A DNA stretch of 64,000 nucleotides from Achromobacter seleniivolatilans (GCF_030864005.1 NZ_CP132976.1:2046001-2110000); one strand, 5' to 3'; numbered from the stretch's first letter, positions 17,806 to 28,516 are shown. Made by a program: numbers and translations. Notes: generated by a model from the letters alone, not told the origin.

Positions 17806-17829
17806 AAAAAAGCCCCGTGAGGGGCTTTT
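17806..17829. terminator. Bidirectional terminator between the MFS and ybdD genes
   Basis: AAAAGCCCC-GTGA-GGGGCTTTT: the stem is flanked by A and T runs on both sides, so it can stop transcription from both converging genes. Confidence 0.85.
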
Positions 17830-17833
17830 CATT

Positions 17834-18046
17834 TCAGCAGCAACCGATACGCTTCTTTCCACCGTACCGCGCATCCTGGCGTTCACGGAAAAAGACCTCG
17901 TAGGTCATCGGTTCCTGATCGGGGTGAGTGCGCCGCATGTGTTCCACATACGTCTCGTAATCCGGCACACCTACCATTAGCCGGAGCGTCTGCCCCAGGT
18001 AACGGCCGGCGGCGCCGGCCGCCGAACTCATATTACTGAACAACAT
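17834..18046 (-). CDS. YbdD/YjiX family small protein
   Basis: A 70-residue protein of the YbdD/YjiX (DUF466) family, recognised by GRYLGQTLRLMVGVPDYETYVEHM and the FFRERQDARYG tail, which ends in the characteristic RIGCC. In many proteobacteria this small gene follows cstA or its paralogue and is needed for uptake by that transporter. Here it starts 21 bases after the cstA stop on the same strand, so it is the second gene of the operon. How it acts on CstA is not known from sequence. Confidence 0.88.
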   Translation of the reverse strand: MLFSNMSSAAGAAGRYLGQTLRLMVGVPDYETYVEHMRRTHPDQEPMTYEVFFRERQDARYGGKKRIGCC

Positions 18047-18067
18047 TCGGCACCTCCTTCACGGCGT

Positions 18068-20155
18068 TCAGTCCGCACCAGCCGCAGCCGTCACCGGCAG
18101 CACTTCGTACGGCGTCTCACGCGATGTGGGCTTGTTCTCATCCCGGGCGCGCTTGATTGACTTGACGCCGAACACCACGATGCTGACCACCACAAACATG
18201 AAGATGGCGCACAGACCCGCGTTGATGTAGTCATTCAACACCACGCGCGACATCTCGCCCAGCGACTTGGCCGGAGCCAGCACCTTGCCTTCAGCGATGG
18301 CGGCGTTGTACTTGTCGGCATGCGCCAGGAAGCTGACACGGGGGTCGGAATGAAACAGCTTCTGCCATCCCGCAGTCAATGTGCAAGCCAGCAACCACAG
18401 CGTCGGCAGAATCGTGACCCACGCATAGCGGTCACGCTTCATCTTGAACAGCACCACCGTACCCAAGGTCAGCGCAATCGCGGCCAGCATCTGGTTCGCA
18501 ATGCCAAACAGCGGCCACAAGGTGTTGATGCCACCCAACGGGTCCACCACGCCTTGATAGAGGAAGTAACCCCAAGCCGCCACACACAAACCGGTGGCGA
18601 TCAAGTTGGCAGGCAGCGAATCCGTGCGTTTGAGCGACGGCGCGAAAGTGCCCAGCAAGTCTTGCAACATGAAGCGGCCGGCACGCGTGCCTGCGTCCAC
18701 GGCAGTCAGGATGAACAGCGCTTCAAACAGAATGGCGAAGTGGTACCAGAACGCCATCATGCCCGGGCCGCCGATGGCCTGATGCAGAATGTGCGCCATG
18801 CCGACGGCCAGCGTTGGCGCGCCGCCTGCACGCGAAATAATCGTGCTTTCACCCACGTCCTTGGCGGTCTGAATCAGGTCCTGCGGCGTCACCACAAAGC
18901 CCCAGCTGGAGACCACTTGGGCAACCTGATCAGGCGTCGTGCCAATGACGGCAGCCGGGCTATTCATGGCGTAGTAGATGCCCGGCTCGATCACGCAAGC
19001 CGCCACCAGCGCCATGATGGCCACGAACGATTCCATCAACATGCCGCCGTAACCGATATAGCGGGCCTGGGTTTCGTTTTCGATCAACTTGGGCGTGGTG
19101 CCCGACGCAATCAGCGCATGGAAACCCGACACCGCGCCGCAGGCGATGGTGATAAACAGGAACGGGAACAAATTGCCCGACCAGACAGGGCCCGAGCCAT
19201 CGACAAACTGGGTCAGCGCAGGCATCTTCAGTTCAGGCGCCACCACCACGATACCGATGGCCAGGCCAAGAATCGTGCCGATCTTCAGGAAGGTGGACAG
19301 ATAGTCGCGCGGGGCCAGCAGCAGCCACACAGGCAACACGGCGGCAATGAAACCGTAGATGATCAGAATCCAGGTCAGGCCCTTGCCATCGAAGTCGAAC
19401 ATCGGGCCCAGCACCGGATGCGCCGCAACGTCCTGGCCGAAGGTGATAGCCGCCATCAGACCGACAAATCCGATGATGGAGACCTCGCCAATCTTGCCCG
19501 GGCGGATGTAGCGCAGGTACACGCCCATGAACAGCGCGATAGGAATGGTGGCCGCCACGGTGAACGTGCCCCACGGCGAATGAGTCAGAGCCTTCACCAC
19601 GATCAGCGCCAGCACGGCCAGAATGATCACCATGATCATGAACGCGCCGAACAGCGCAATCACGCCTGGGATCTTGCCCAGTTCAGACTTGACCAGATCA
19701 CCCAGCGAACGGCCGTCGCGGCGCGTGGAGATGAACAGAATCGTGAAGTCCTGCACGGCGCCGGCAAACACCACGCCAGCCAGAATCCACAACATGCCAG
19801 GCAGATATCCCATCTGCGCGGCCAGCACAGGGCCGACTAGCGGGCCGGCGCCGGCAATCGCGGCAAAGTGGTGGCCAAACAGCACGTGCTTATTGGTAGG
19901 CACGTAGTCCAGGCCGTCATTGTGCTTCCAGGCCGGCGTCATGCGCGAGGCATCCAGCTGGAACACGTTCTTGGCGATGAACCGGCTGTAATACCGGTAC
20001 GCGATCAAATAAATGCACACGGCGGCGATCACCACCCATAGCGCATTAATGGTTTCCCCTCTGGCCAGCGCCACGGTGCCCAGCGCAAACGCGCCCAGTA
20101 CCGCAACCGCTAGCCAGACCAGGTGTTGACCCAGTCCCTTACTGCTGGATTGCAT
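18068..20155 (-). CDS. cstA: Carbon starvation protein A, peptide/pyruvate transporter
   Basis: A 695-residue inner-membrane protein of about 16 to 18 helices, the length of the CstA/BtsT family. It has the N-terminal YRYYSRFIAKNVFQLD, the conserved GHHFAAIAGAGPLVGPVLAAQ block, and STRRDGRSLGDL after helix five. E. coli members import peptides (CstA) or pyruvate with protons (BtsT). The start at 20155 has AGGAG 6 bases upstream; upstream codons belong to the leader. It forms an operon with ybdD and is divergent from a Cache-domain kinase and LuxR-type regulator, a layout like the pyruvate sensor BtsSR, so carboxylate-induced control is likely. Confidence 0.93.
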   Translation of the reverse strand: MQSSSKGLGQHLVWLAVAVLGAFALGTVALARGETINALWVVIAAVCIYLIAYRYYSRFIAKNVFQLDASRMTPAWKHNDGLDYVPTNKHVLFGHHFAAIAGAGPLVGPVLAAQMGYLPGMLWILAGVVFAGAVQDFTILFISTRRDGRSLGDLVKSELGKIPGVIALFGAFMIMVIILAVLALIVVKALTHSPWGTFTVAATIPIALFMGVYLRYIRPGKIGEVSIIGFVGLMAAITFGQDVAAHPVLGPMFDFDGKGLTWILIIYGFIAAVLPVWLLLAPRDYLSTFLKIGTILGLAIGIVVVAPELKMPALTQFVDGSGPVWSGNLFPFLFITIACGAVSGFHALIASGTTPKLIENETQARYIGYGGMLMESFVAIMALVAACVIEPGIYYAMNSPAAVIGTTPDQVAQVVSSWGFVVTPQDLIQTAKDVGESTIISRAGGAPTLAVGMAHILHQAIGGPGMMAFWYHFAILFEALFILTAVDAGTRAGRFMLQDLLGTFAPSLKRTDSLPANLIATGLCVAAWGYFLYQGVVDPLGGINTLWPLFGIANQMLAAIALTLGTVVLFKMKRDRYAWVTILPTLWLLACTLTAGWQKLFHSDPRVSFLAHADKYNAAIAEGKVLAPAKSLGEMSRVVLNDYINAGLCAIFMFVVVSIVVFGVKSIKRARDENKPTSRETPYEVLPVTAAAGAD

Positions 20156-20467
20156 AAGTGCTCCTCTTGCCTCTCGCCATGCTTGTGGCGTGAAACGCTT
20201 TTTGGTCTCGCGAAAGGCAGTCTCTTTGTTGTAGGGTGGCGAACGCAGACGCATCCGCTCGGCGCCTGGTTGACGCGGGCGTTAGTATTTCGTTTTGACC
20301 CTGCGGCAACAAGCGCGGAACTACGCAAGGCGCGTACGTGTTACTACGGAATGCGCCGCAACATAATTCAGCGAAAGTCGTAGAATCTGCTGCAAAACTC
20401 ACCGAACTCTCTCGCATTTTCAAAATGCGGCATCGCACCATTCATAGCCTTGCCTTGATACAACCTT
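20156..20467. promoter_or_regulatory. Divergent cstA / sensor-kinase promoter region
   Basis: A 312-base spacer with no gene. It carries a 17-base perfect palindrome, CGCATTTTCAAAATGCG (20413-20429), 38 bases before the kinase start. This is a candidate operator; the regulator at 21886 is a possible ligand, unproven. Confidence 0.45.
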
Positions 20468-21889
20468 ATGAAGCTGCGCCTGAAAATCCTGCTGCTTGCG
20501 GCGGTGCCCTTGCTGGTGGCGGTGGCCGCCATCACCGTGGCCGTTTACGTCCAGGGAATGCAACTGGCCCAGCGCGAAAAGCAGGTCGTAGAAAGCGCCT
20601 GGCTGACGAGTAAGGAAGGCGAACTGCGCCACTACGTCAACCTGGCCTACAGCGCCATCGCGCCCTTACAAGCAGCGGGCGATGACGACGCCACCCGCCA
20701 GCGCGCGCTGGAATTACTGGCGCAGATGGAGTTTGGACATGACGGCTATTTCTTCGTCTATGACCTGAATGGCAAGAACCTGATGCACCCGCGCCAGCCC
20801 GAACTGGTCGGGCAAGACCTTTGGAATCTGCGGGACAACAAGGGTCAGACAGTCATTCAGAACCTGCTGACAGCCGCCCGCCGCGGGGGCCAGCAAGGCG
20901 AGGTGGTGCACTACCTGTGGGAAAAACCATCCAGCCACCAGACCGTGGAAAAACTGGGATATGTGGTGGTGCTGGAACGCTGGGGCTGGATGCTGGGCAC
21001 GGGCATCTATCTGGATGACGTGGCGCAGGCGCTGGTGCGTATAGATGCTGCCGCGCAAGCCAATATTCGCAGCATGTTTGCCTGGGTGGCGGGCATTGCC
21101 GCCGTGTCCATTCTGGGCGTGGCGGCCTGCGGCCTGGCCTTGAATATCAGCGACCACCGGCAGTCCGACGCCAAGTTGCGACTGATGGCCCAGCAACTGG
21201 TGCGCTCGCAGGAAGACGAGCGCGCCCGTTTATCGCGTGAACTGCATGACGGCATCAGTCAGGTGCTGGTGTCCAGCAAACTAGCGGTAGAGGCCGCGCG
21301 CGAGCGAGTGCGGCAAGCACTGGCGGGCGATCCGCCCGCCCTGGCACATATCGACAAGCCGCTGGGCGGCGCGCTGGACCGTCTGAACACGGCCGTGGGC
21401 GAAGTGCGGCGTATTTCACACAACCTGCGCCCCACCCTGCTGGACGACTTGGGCCTGCCTGCCGCGCTGGAGCATCTGGGTCGTGAATTCGCCATTCCGA
21501 GCGTAGACGGCGAACCGCCGCTTGCCGTCCAACTGCACACCACAGGCCGTCCGGTAACGTTGCCAGACGCCTACGCCACAGCGCTGTTTCGCGTAACGCA
21601 GGAAGCCCTGACCAACGTCATCCGCCATGCTGGCGCCACCCGGGCGGACCTGACACTGGCGTACACCGCGCATGACCTGCGCCTGACCATCACGGACGAC
21701 GGCCACGGTTTCGACTACGCGGCCGTCCAGCAAGATCCGCGCCGCGGCATCGGACTGCGCAACATGCGCGAACGCATGAACGCACTATCCGGTAATCTGA
21801 GCTTTCACACCAACGCCCAAGGCACCTCGGTGCAGGCTTGGCTGCCTTTGCCAGCCGCGAGCGTTCCTGCCCCTGCTTACCCTGCATGA
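20468..21889 (+). CDS. Cache-domain sensor histidine kinase (NarX/LuxR-partner type)
   Basis: A 473-residue membrane kinase. A first helix (about 7-28) and a second (about 203-226) enclose a single-Cache domain (FGHDGYFFVYDLNGKNLMHP, then GWMLGTGIYLDD), a fold that binds small carboxylates. The cytosolic part is a HisKA_3 dimerisation domain with ERARLSRELHDGISQVL (His260), and an ATPase domain with RVTQEALTNVIRHA and RGIGLRNMRERM. It overlaps the regulator gene by 4 bases (ATGA). Divergence from cstA suggests it senses a nutrient that CstA imports, such as pyruvate. The ligand is inference. Confidence 0.87.
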   Translation: MKLRLKILLLAAVPLLVAVAAITVAVYVQGMQLAQREKQVVESAWLTSKEGELRHYVNLAYSAIAPLQAAGDDDATRQRALELLAQMEFGHDGYFFVYDLNGKNLMHPRQPELVGQDLWNLRDNKGQTVIQNLLTAARRGGQQGEVVHYLWEKPSSHQTVEKLGYVVVLERWGWMLGTGIYLDDVAQALVRIDAAAQANIRSMFAWVAGIAAVSILGVAACGLALNISDHRQSDAKLRLMAQQLVRSQEDERARLSRELHDGISQVLVSSKLAVEAARERVRQALAGDPPALAHIDKPLGGALDRLNTAVGEVRRISHNLRPTLLDDLGLPAALEHLGREFAIPSVDGEPPLAVQLHTTGRPVTLPDAYATALFRVTQEALTNVIRHAGATRADLTLAYTAHDLRLTITDDGHGFDYAAVQQDPRRGIGLRNMRERMNALSGNLSFHTNAQGTSVQAWLPLPAASVPAPAYPA

Positions 21890-22542
21890 CGGACATGCCC
21901 CATACCACCAGACTCCTGCTGATCGATGACCATCCTTTGGTGCGAGACGGCTTGCGCCTGCGCCTGGAAACCGTGCCGCAATTGCGTGTGATCGGCGAAG
22001 CCGGCAATGCCGCAGCCGCCCTGGCCTTTCTAAGCGCATGCCTGGCCCAAGATCCCCAAGGCGGCACGCTGCCGCATCTGGTGCTGATGGATCTGAACAT
22101 GCCTGGCGTAGGCGGGTTGGCGCTGACGGCGCAGCTGCATGAACACTATCCGCAAATCGCGGTGCTGGTGCTGTCCATGCACGACAACCCTGAATACATG
22201 GTGCAAGCGGTGAAAGCAGGCGCGCGCGGCTACCTGCTGAAAGACGAGCCGGCCGAAGAGATCGTGACGGCAATCCGCGCCGTCATGACGGGCCGCAACT
22301 ATTTCAGCGCAGCGGCCGCATTGCGCTTGTCGCAAGCCAGCGCGCCCGCCACGCTGCTGACGCAGCGAGAGCGCGACGTGCTGCGCCACATCGCCAGCGG
22401 CCATGCCAACAAGCAGATCGCGCACGCGCTGGGCTTGTCGGTGCGCACCGTCGAAACCCATCGTCTGAACATCAAGCGCAAGCTGGGCATCGATGGCCAG
22501 GCGGAACTCATTAAGTACGCCGTGGAAAACCGGGGTGTCTGA
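21886..22542 (+). CDS. NarL/LuxR-type response regulator
   Basis: A 218-residue regulator. The receiver has DDHPLVRDG, the phosphorylated Asp69 in LVLMDLNMPGVGG, the serine in VLSMHD, and the lysine in YLLKDEPAEEI. The output domain is a LuxR helix-turn-helix (LTQRERDVLRHIASGHANKQIA, VRTVETHRLNIKRKLG). The ATG at 21886 overlaps the kinase stop as ATGA, so the pair is translationally coupled; a second ATG at 21895 is possible. Likely target is the divergent cstA-ybdD operon. Confidence 0.88.
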   Translation: MTDMPHTTRLLLIDDHPLVRDGLRLRLETVPQLRVIGEAGNAAAALAFLSACLAQDPQGGTLPHLVLMDLNMPGVGGLALTAQLHEHYPQIAVLVLSMHDNPEYMVQAVKAGARGYLLKDEPAEEIVTAIRAVMTGRNYFSAAAALRLSQASAPATLLTQRERDVLRHIASGHANKQIAHALGLSVRTVETHRLNIKRKLGIDGQAELIKYAVENRGV

Positions 22543-22543
22543 A

Positions 22544-22564
22544 CTACCGCCCGCGCTGCGGTAG
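22544..22564 (+). terminator. Hairpin after the LuxR-type regulator
   Basis: CTACCGC and GCGGTAG form a 7-base stem with a 7-base loop, starting two bases after the stop codon. No T-run follows, so it may be weak or an attenuator before folE. Confidence 0.35.
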
Positions 22565-22638
22565 ACTTGCCTTCCAAACGCGACACAACGGCGACACAAC
22601 GAAACGCCACCACGAGCGTGCAGCCCCAGGAGTTCCCC

Positions 22639-23184
22639 ATGTCATTGGAAAAAAACTACACCGAAATTCTCAAAGCACTAGGGGAAGATCCGTCCCGCGA
22701 AGGTTTGGCCGATACGCCAGCGCGCGCGGCCAAGGCGATGCGCCACCTCTGCCGCGGCTATGAACAGAACCTGGACGAAATCGTCAATGGCGCCTTGTTT
22801 ACGTCCGAGACGCGCGAAATCGTGCTGGTAAAGAATATCGAACTGTATTCGCTGTGCGAGCACCATATGCTGCCGTTTATCGGGAAGGCGCATGTGGCCT
22901 ATCTGCCCGCCGGCCGCGTGCTGGGGCTGTCGAAGGTTGCCCGCATCGTCGAAATGTACGCACGCCGCCTGCAGATCCAGGAAAACCTGAGCCGCCAGGT
23001 GGCCGAGGCCGTCCAGTCCGTCACCGGCGCCGCCGGCGTGGCCGTTGTCATCGAAGCCCAGCACATGTGCATGATGATGCGCGGCGTGGAAAAGCAGAAT
23101 TCGTCCATGGTCACGTCGGTGATGCTGGGCGAATTCCATGACAACCCGTCGACTCGCGCTGAATTCCTTAGCCTTATCCGGTAG
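22639..23184 (+). CDS. folE: GTP cyclohydrolase I (type IA)
   Basis: A 181-residue cytosolic enzyme converting GTP to dihydroneopterin triphosphate, first step of folate synthesis. The family signatures are intact: the zinc ligand motif [38 protein letters not shown], and [15 protein letters not shown] with the second zinc cysteine. Length is right for the homodecamer type. The start at 22639 has CCAGGAG 5 to 8 bases upstream; a longer frame opens at 22567 but is not supported. It faces a small unknown gene tail to tail. Confidence 0.95.
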   Translation: MSLEKNYTEILKALGEDPSREGLADTPARAAKAMRHLCRGYEQNLDEIVNGALFTSETREIVLVKNIELYSLCEHHMLPFIGKAHVAYLPAGRVLGLSKVARIVEMYARRLQIQENLSRQVAEAVQSVTGAAGVAVVIEAQHMCMMMRGVEKQNSSMVTSVMLGEFHDNPSTRAEFLSLIR

Positions 23185-23196
23185 CGGCTTGGCGCG

Positions 23197-23664
23197 CTAC
23201 GCAGGATTCCGCAGGTAGGACTCGTCGAAGTCCAGGTAGTCTTCGTGCAAACCCTGCACAAGCCGGCCAGTCGGTTCACCTTCCGCATCCGTCTCCATCA
23301 ACTGCCAGCCAGGCGTGTCACCGCTGGCAGTTGACGGCCCCTCGTCCAGCGCCATGACAAAACCATTGCCCAACGCCTTGGCATAGGCGCGAAACAAGTC
23401 ATGAAGAGCGGCCGGCTCCACCGCTGCACGCACGGCATCCAGTGTTTGCTCAAGATCCGGCCGATCAAACAGCGCTTCCGCTAAGCTATCTTCCACCGCA
23501 TCAGCCAGTTGGTGAACCTCCTGAAGCATCAGGAACCGGGCGAACTGCGGAATATCTTCACGCAGTTCGCTATTGACCCAGTCTTTGGGGGCTGTGCAAC
23601 CCGCGGCCTGCATGGCGGCGGTCAAGGCGGCGCGGCGGTCTGATTTGCTTGCGGAATCGTTCAT
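23197..23664 (-). CDS. Hypothetical acidic protein
   Basis: A 155-residue, acidic, mostly helical protein without signal peptide or membrane helix. No domain was recognised. It ends 12 bases from the folE stop on the opposite strand. Coding is supported by the long clean frame and codon use like the neighbours; the other frames over this stretch are broken by stops. Starts at MNDSASKSDRRAALTAAM. No function can be offered. Confidence 0.6.
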   Translation of the reverse strand: MNDSASKSDRRAALTAAMQAAGCTAPKDWVNSELREDIPQFARFLMLQEVHQLADAVEDSLAEALFDRPDLEQTLDAVRAAVEPAALHDLFRAYAKALGNGFVMALDEGPSTASGDTPGWQLMETDAEGEPTGRLVQGLHEDYLDFDESYLRNPA

Positions 23665-23848
23665 TCAGGCAGGTTCCAGTTCAGGCGAGGCAGCGGCGAG
23701 ATAGCCGCGTCCCCATTTTACGGCCGCCAGGTTTCCCCGCCCTGGAGCAAGAACAACGCCCATTCATCCCTTGGCCGCGTCGAAACGATGCCAGGGCTTA
23801 CACTGTCGGTCGACTCCGTTTACCGCATTTTTTGCGATTCCCCCTATT

Positions 23849-25237
23849 GTGACCAACACGCCCTTCTCCACCCTGCCCCTCTTGCCCGCCCTGCTCGACA
23901 ACCTGCAAAGCCTGGGGTTCGAGCAAATGACGCCTATCCAGGCGCAAAGCCTGCCACTCATTCTGGAAGGCCGCGACATCATTGCGCAAGCCAAGACGGG
24001 TAGCGGCAAGACCGCGGCGTTCGGCCTGGGCGTGCTGCAAAAGCTCGATATCAACCAGTTGATGCCGCAAGCGCTGCTGGTCTGCCCGACCCGCGAACTG
24101 GCCGATCAGGTCGCGCAAGAACTGCGCCGTCTGGCCCGCCTGATTCCCAACGTCAAGATTCTGACCTTGTGCGGCGGCGCAGCTGCCCGTCCGCAAGCGG
24201 AATCGCTCGCCCGTGGCGCCCACTTGGTGGTAGGCACGCCGGGCCGCATTCAGGACCATCTGGAACGCGGCAGCCTGGATCTGTCCGGTCTGACCACGCT
24301 GGTGCTGGACGAAGCCGACCGCATGGTGGACATGGGTTTCTACGACGATATCGTCGCCATCGCCTCGCATTGCCCTGCCAAGCGCCAGACGCTGTTGTTT
24401 TCGGCTACCTACCCCGACAACATCCGCAAGCTCAGCGCCCGCTTTCTGCGCAACCCCGCTGAAGTCAAAGTCGAAGCGCAGCACGATTCCAGCCGTATCG
24501 AACAGATCTTCTTCGAGATCGATGGCAAAGACCGCCTGGACTCGGTGGCTCGCCTGCTGGCGCACTACCGCCCGGTTTCCACGCTGGCTTTCTGCAACAC
24601 CAAGGTCCGCAGCCACGATCTGGTCGAGCGTCTGCAAGCCGAAGGCATCAGCGCCCAGGCGCTTAACGGCGACTTGGAACAACGCGAACGCGACGAAATC
24701 CTGATCCAGTTTGCCAACCAAAGCTGCGCCGTGCTGGTCGCCACCGACGTCGCCGCCCGCGGCCTTGACATCCAGAACCTGGGCGCCGTGATCAACGTGG
24801 ATGTGACGAAAGACACCGAAGTCCACGTACACCGTATCGGCCGCAGCGGGCGTGGAGACCAGAAAGGCCTGGCGCTCAGCCTGTGCTCGCCTGACGAAAT
24901 GCGCTGGGCCAATCTGGTCGAGCAGTATCAGGGTTCGCCGCTGAAGTGGGGCGACATCAAGTCCTTGAAGCCCAAGGCCGACCGCCCGCTGCGCGCACCC
25001 ATGGTCACGCTGTGCATCCAGGGCGGCAAAAAGGACAAGCTGCGGCCGGGCGATCTGCTGGGCGCCTTGACGGGCGACGGCGGGCTGACCTTCGAGCAGG
25101 TCGGCAAGATCAACATCACTGAATTCAATTCCTACGTGGCGCTGGACCGCCAGATCGCCAAACAGGTGTTTTCGCGCGTGTCCAACAGCAATATCAAGGG
25201 CCGCCGCTTCCGCATGCGCTTTCTTGAAGAGTTCTGA
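23849..25237 (+). CDS. dbpA: ATP-dependent RNA helicase DbpA
   Basis: A 462-residue DEAD-box helicase. Walker A AQAKTGSGKTAAFGLG, motif DEAD as LVLDEADRMVDMGF, SAT motif LLFSATYPDNI, and HRIGRSGRGDQ (motif VI) are all present. The C-terminal DbpA-type RNA-binding domain starts near MVTLCIQGGKKDKLRPGD and continues GALTGDGGLTFEQVGKI, the part that targets 23S rRNA hairpin 92 during 50S assembly. I chose the GTG at 23849, whose product VTNTPFSTLPLL aligns with the E. coli start; the ATG at 23771 would add 26 residues of unlikely sequence. A terminator overlaps its stop. Confidence 0.93.
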   Translation: MTNTPFSTLPLLPALLDNLQSLGFEQMTPIQAQSLPLILEGRDIIAQAKTGSGKTAAFGLGVLQKLDINQLMPQALLVCPTRELADQVAQELRRLARLIPNVKILTLCGGAAARPQAESLARGAHLVVGTPGRIQDHLERGSLDLSGLTTLVLDEADRMVDMGFYDDIVAIASHCPAKRQTLLFSATYPDNIRKLSARFLRNPAEVKVEAQHDSSRIEQIFFEIDGKDRLDSVARLLAHYRPVSTLAFCNTKVRSHDLVERLQAEGISAQALNGDLEQRERDEILIQFANQSCAVLVATDVAARGLDIQNLGAVINVDVTKDTEVHVHRIGRSGRGDQKGLALSLCSPDEMRWANLVEQYQGSPLKWGDIKSLKPKADRPLRAPMVTLCIQGGKKDKLRPGDLLGALTGDGGLTFEQVGKINITEFNSYVALDRQIAKQVFSRVSNSNIKGRRFRMRFLEEF

Positions 25238-25262
25238 CCGGCAGGCTGGTCAGGATTTTTTT
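25234..25262 (+). terminator. dbpA terminator
   Basis: CTGACC and GGTCAG pair around an 8-base loop and are followed by GATTTTTTT. The stem includes the dbpA stop codon. Confidence 0.75.
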
Positions 25263-25293
25263 GAACAAGCCGTCGCAAGTCAGCGACGATAGC

Positions 25294-25323
25294 TTGATGA
25301 TTTTGCTTGGGTTTTGCCATAAT
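25294..25323 (+). promoter_or_regulatory. Sigma-70 type promoter for the DoxX gene
   Basis: TTGATG and CATAAT separated by 18 bases, 121 bases upstream of the DoxX start. Between them and the gene an imperfect GC-rich hairpin (GGCCGCCACG around CTACTA) could shape the 5' leader. Confidence 0.5.
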
Positions 25324-25444
25324 GGCCCCGCTTGACCCGGCCGCCACGCTACTACGTGGTCGTCCGGGCGCGGAACCAATGATACGCAGTGCGCTCCAAC
25401 GATCCCACTGACCCCTTCTTAATCATCAAAAAGAGAAACTCACC

Positions 25445-25852
25445 ATGATCAAATCCGACGACACCGGCAAGCTGATCCTGCGCCTGACCCTCGGCATTCT
25501 GATTTTGCTCCACGGCTTGTCCAAACTGATGGGTGGCGGCGTCACCGGCATCAGCGGCATGTTGTCCTCGCATGGGCTGCCCGGCTTTCTGGCCTATGGC
25601 GCCTACGTCGGCGAGATCATCGCCCCGGTGCTGCTCATCATTGGCGTCTACTCGCGCCTGGGCGGCCTGCTGATCGCCATCAACATGGTTGTGGCCATCT
25701 TGCTGGCCCACACCGGCCAACTCGGCAGCGTGACCAACAACGGCGGCTGGGCTCTGGAACTGCAAGGCATGTTCCTGTTTACCGCGCTGGCCATCGCCTT
25801 CATGGGCGCGGGCCGTTTCAGCCTGGCTGGCAACGGCGGCCGCTGGAACTAA
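25445..25852 (+). CDS. DoxX family membrane protein
   Basis: A 135-residue inner-membrane protein with four helices. The start ILRLTLGILILLHGLSKL, the loop FLAYGAYVGEIIAPVLLI and the end GRFSLAGNG are typical of the DoxX/YphA family. Some members form complexes that detoxify thiol or peroxide stress; the general function is not settled. It has its own promoter, and an AGAGAAA ribosome site about 8 bases before the ATG. A hairpin follows the stop. Not part of an obvious operon. Confidence 0.85.
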   Translation: MIKSDDTGKLILRLTLGILILLHGLSKLMGGGVTGISGMLSSHGLPGFLAYGAYVGEIIAPVLLIIGVYSRLGGLLIAINMVVAILLAHTGQLGSVTNNGGWALELQGMFLFTALAIAFMGAGRFSLAGNGGRWN

Positions 25853-25896
25853 CGCGCGCCACGGCCATCGGCCGTAACGCCGCGTAAAGCAAGACC

Positions 25897-25920
25897 ACGG
25901 GGTCGCTCAGGCGACCCCGT
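25897..25920 (+). terminator. DoxX gene terminator
   Basis: ACGGGGTCGC-TCAG-GCGACCCCGT, a perfect 10-base stem with a 4-base loop, followed by TGCTATTT. It lies 44 bases past the stop. Confidence 0.65.
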
Positions 25921-26099
25921 TGCTATTTCGGCCCAATTGATACGAACGACATAGCCGGTCACGCGGGTGCAAACATCCGTCACCTGAAAGCTGTTTCGGA
26001 ACGATTACAGCCACGAACTCCGGCCCATGGGTATGGCCTAATCCCTACAAGCGCACCAAACGCGTGAGTCACGCAAGGCGCTGGTTGGGAGTCACCGAA

Positions 26100-26264
26100 A
26101 TGAAAAAGAGTCTGCTGTTGATGCTGGTAGTGGCTAGTTCGTTGACGGGATGCGTCGTTGTGCCCGCCCGGCCGGCGTATTATCGGCCCGCGCCGGTCTA
26201 TTACACACCGCACTACTATTACCCCGCCTACCCGGCTCCGCACTATTACTACCGTGGCTATTGA
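26100..26264 (+). CDS. Tiny tyrosine/proline-rich lipoprotein
   Basis: A 54-residue lipoprotein. The signal peptide MKKSLLLMLVVASSLTGC ends in a classic lipobox (SLTGC, Cys18). The mature tail of 36 residues is almost only tyrosine, proline, alanine and histidine (for example YYTPHYYYPAYPAPHYYYRGY). The start is set by GGGAG 8 bases upstream. It lies 30 bases before the next gene on the same strand, which is also rich in Tyr, Pro and Trp, so the two may act together in the envelope. No enzymatic role is apparent. Confidence 0.7.
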   Translation: MKKSLLLMLVVASSLTGCVVVPARPAYYRPAPVYYTPHYYYPAYPAPHYYYRGY

Positions 26265-26294
26265 TCCTCGCACCCGATGCGAACTGGAACTTCC

Positions 26295-27878
<1,584 letters not shown>

Positions 27879-27958
27879 ACTAGACCCGGGCGAGCGGCAG
27901 GACTACAGTAGGCGACTGCTGCGGACCTGCCGCCAAGCACCTTATTTTTGGAGTCTCC

Positions 27959-28495
27959 ATGAAGCGTCTTGTCTCCTGCTTAATGCTATGCGGTTTGTTG
28001 GCCGGGACCTCGGCCCAAGCTGCGTTGAACGTGGGCGCGCCTGCCCCCGACTTCAGCACGCAAGCCTCGTTGGGCGGCAATGTCTTTTCCTTCAAGCTGA
28101 CCGAGGCCCTCAAGCAAGGGCCGGTGGTGCTGTATTTTTTCCCGGCGGCGTTCTCTAAAGGCTGCACGATCGAAGCGCACAACTTTGCCGAAGCCACCGA
28201 TGAATATAAAACGCTTGGCGCGACCGTCATTGGCGTGTCGACAGACAATATCGACACCCTGAACAAATTCTCCGTCAGCGAATGCCGCAGCAAATTTGCC
28301 GTGGCGGCCGATGGCGACGGCAACATCATGAAGGCCTATGACGCCGTCCACGACAAGCGTCCCGAGTTCGCGCAGCGCGTGTCTTACGTGATCTCGCCGC
28401 AGGGCAAAATCCTGTATGAATTCACGGATATGAACCCCGACGCGCATGTCGCCAACACCATGAAGGCGTTGCGCGACTGGAAGGCCAAACAGTAA
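27959..28495 (+). CDS. Periplasmic peroxiredoxin (AhpC/TSA family)
   Basis: A 178-residue thioredoxin-fold protein. A signal peptide (LVSCLMLCGLLAGTSAQA) exports it. The peroxidatic cysteine is in VVLYFFPAAFSKGCTIEAHNF, where the usual threonine of the PxxxTxxC motif is replaced by serine, and a second cysteine lies in VSECRSKFAVAAD. It should reduce peroxides in the periplasm. Its neighbours are the repeat protein upstream (80-base gap) and a convergent CoA-transferase. It may belong to the repeat protein's transcript. The electron donor is unknown. Confidence 0.8.
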   Translation: MKRLVSCLMLCGLLAGTSAQAALNVGAPAPDFSTQASLGGNVFSFKLTEALKQGPVVLYFFPAAFSKGCTIEAHNFAEATDEYKTLGATVIGVSTDNIDTLNKFSVSECRSKFAVAADGDGNIMKAYDAVHDKRPEFAQRVSYVISPQGKILYEFTDMNPDAHVANTMKALRDWKAKQ

Positions 28496-28516
28496 AGCGC
28501 CGGCAGGCGCGCTGGC

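Noticed and set aside
18320..19840. 506-codon open frame on the plus strand inside cstA
   Set aside because: It is antisense to cstA, is rich in His/Arg/Gln, has no domain, and arises because GC-rich third positions keep the reverse frame open.
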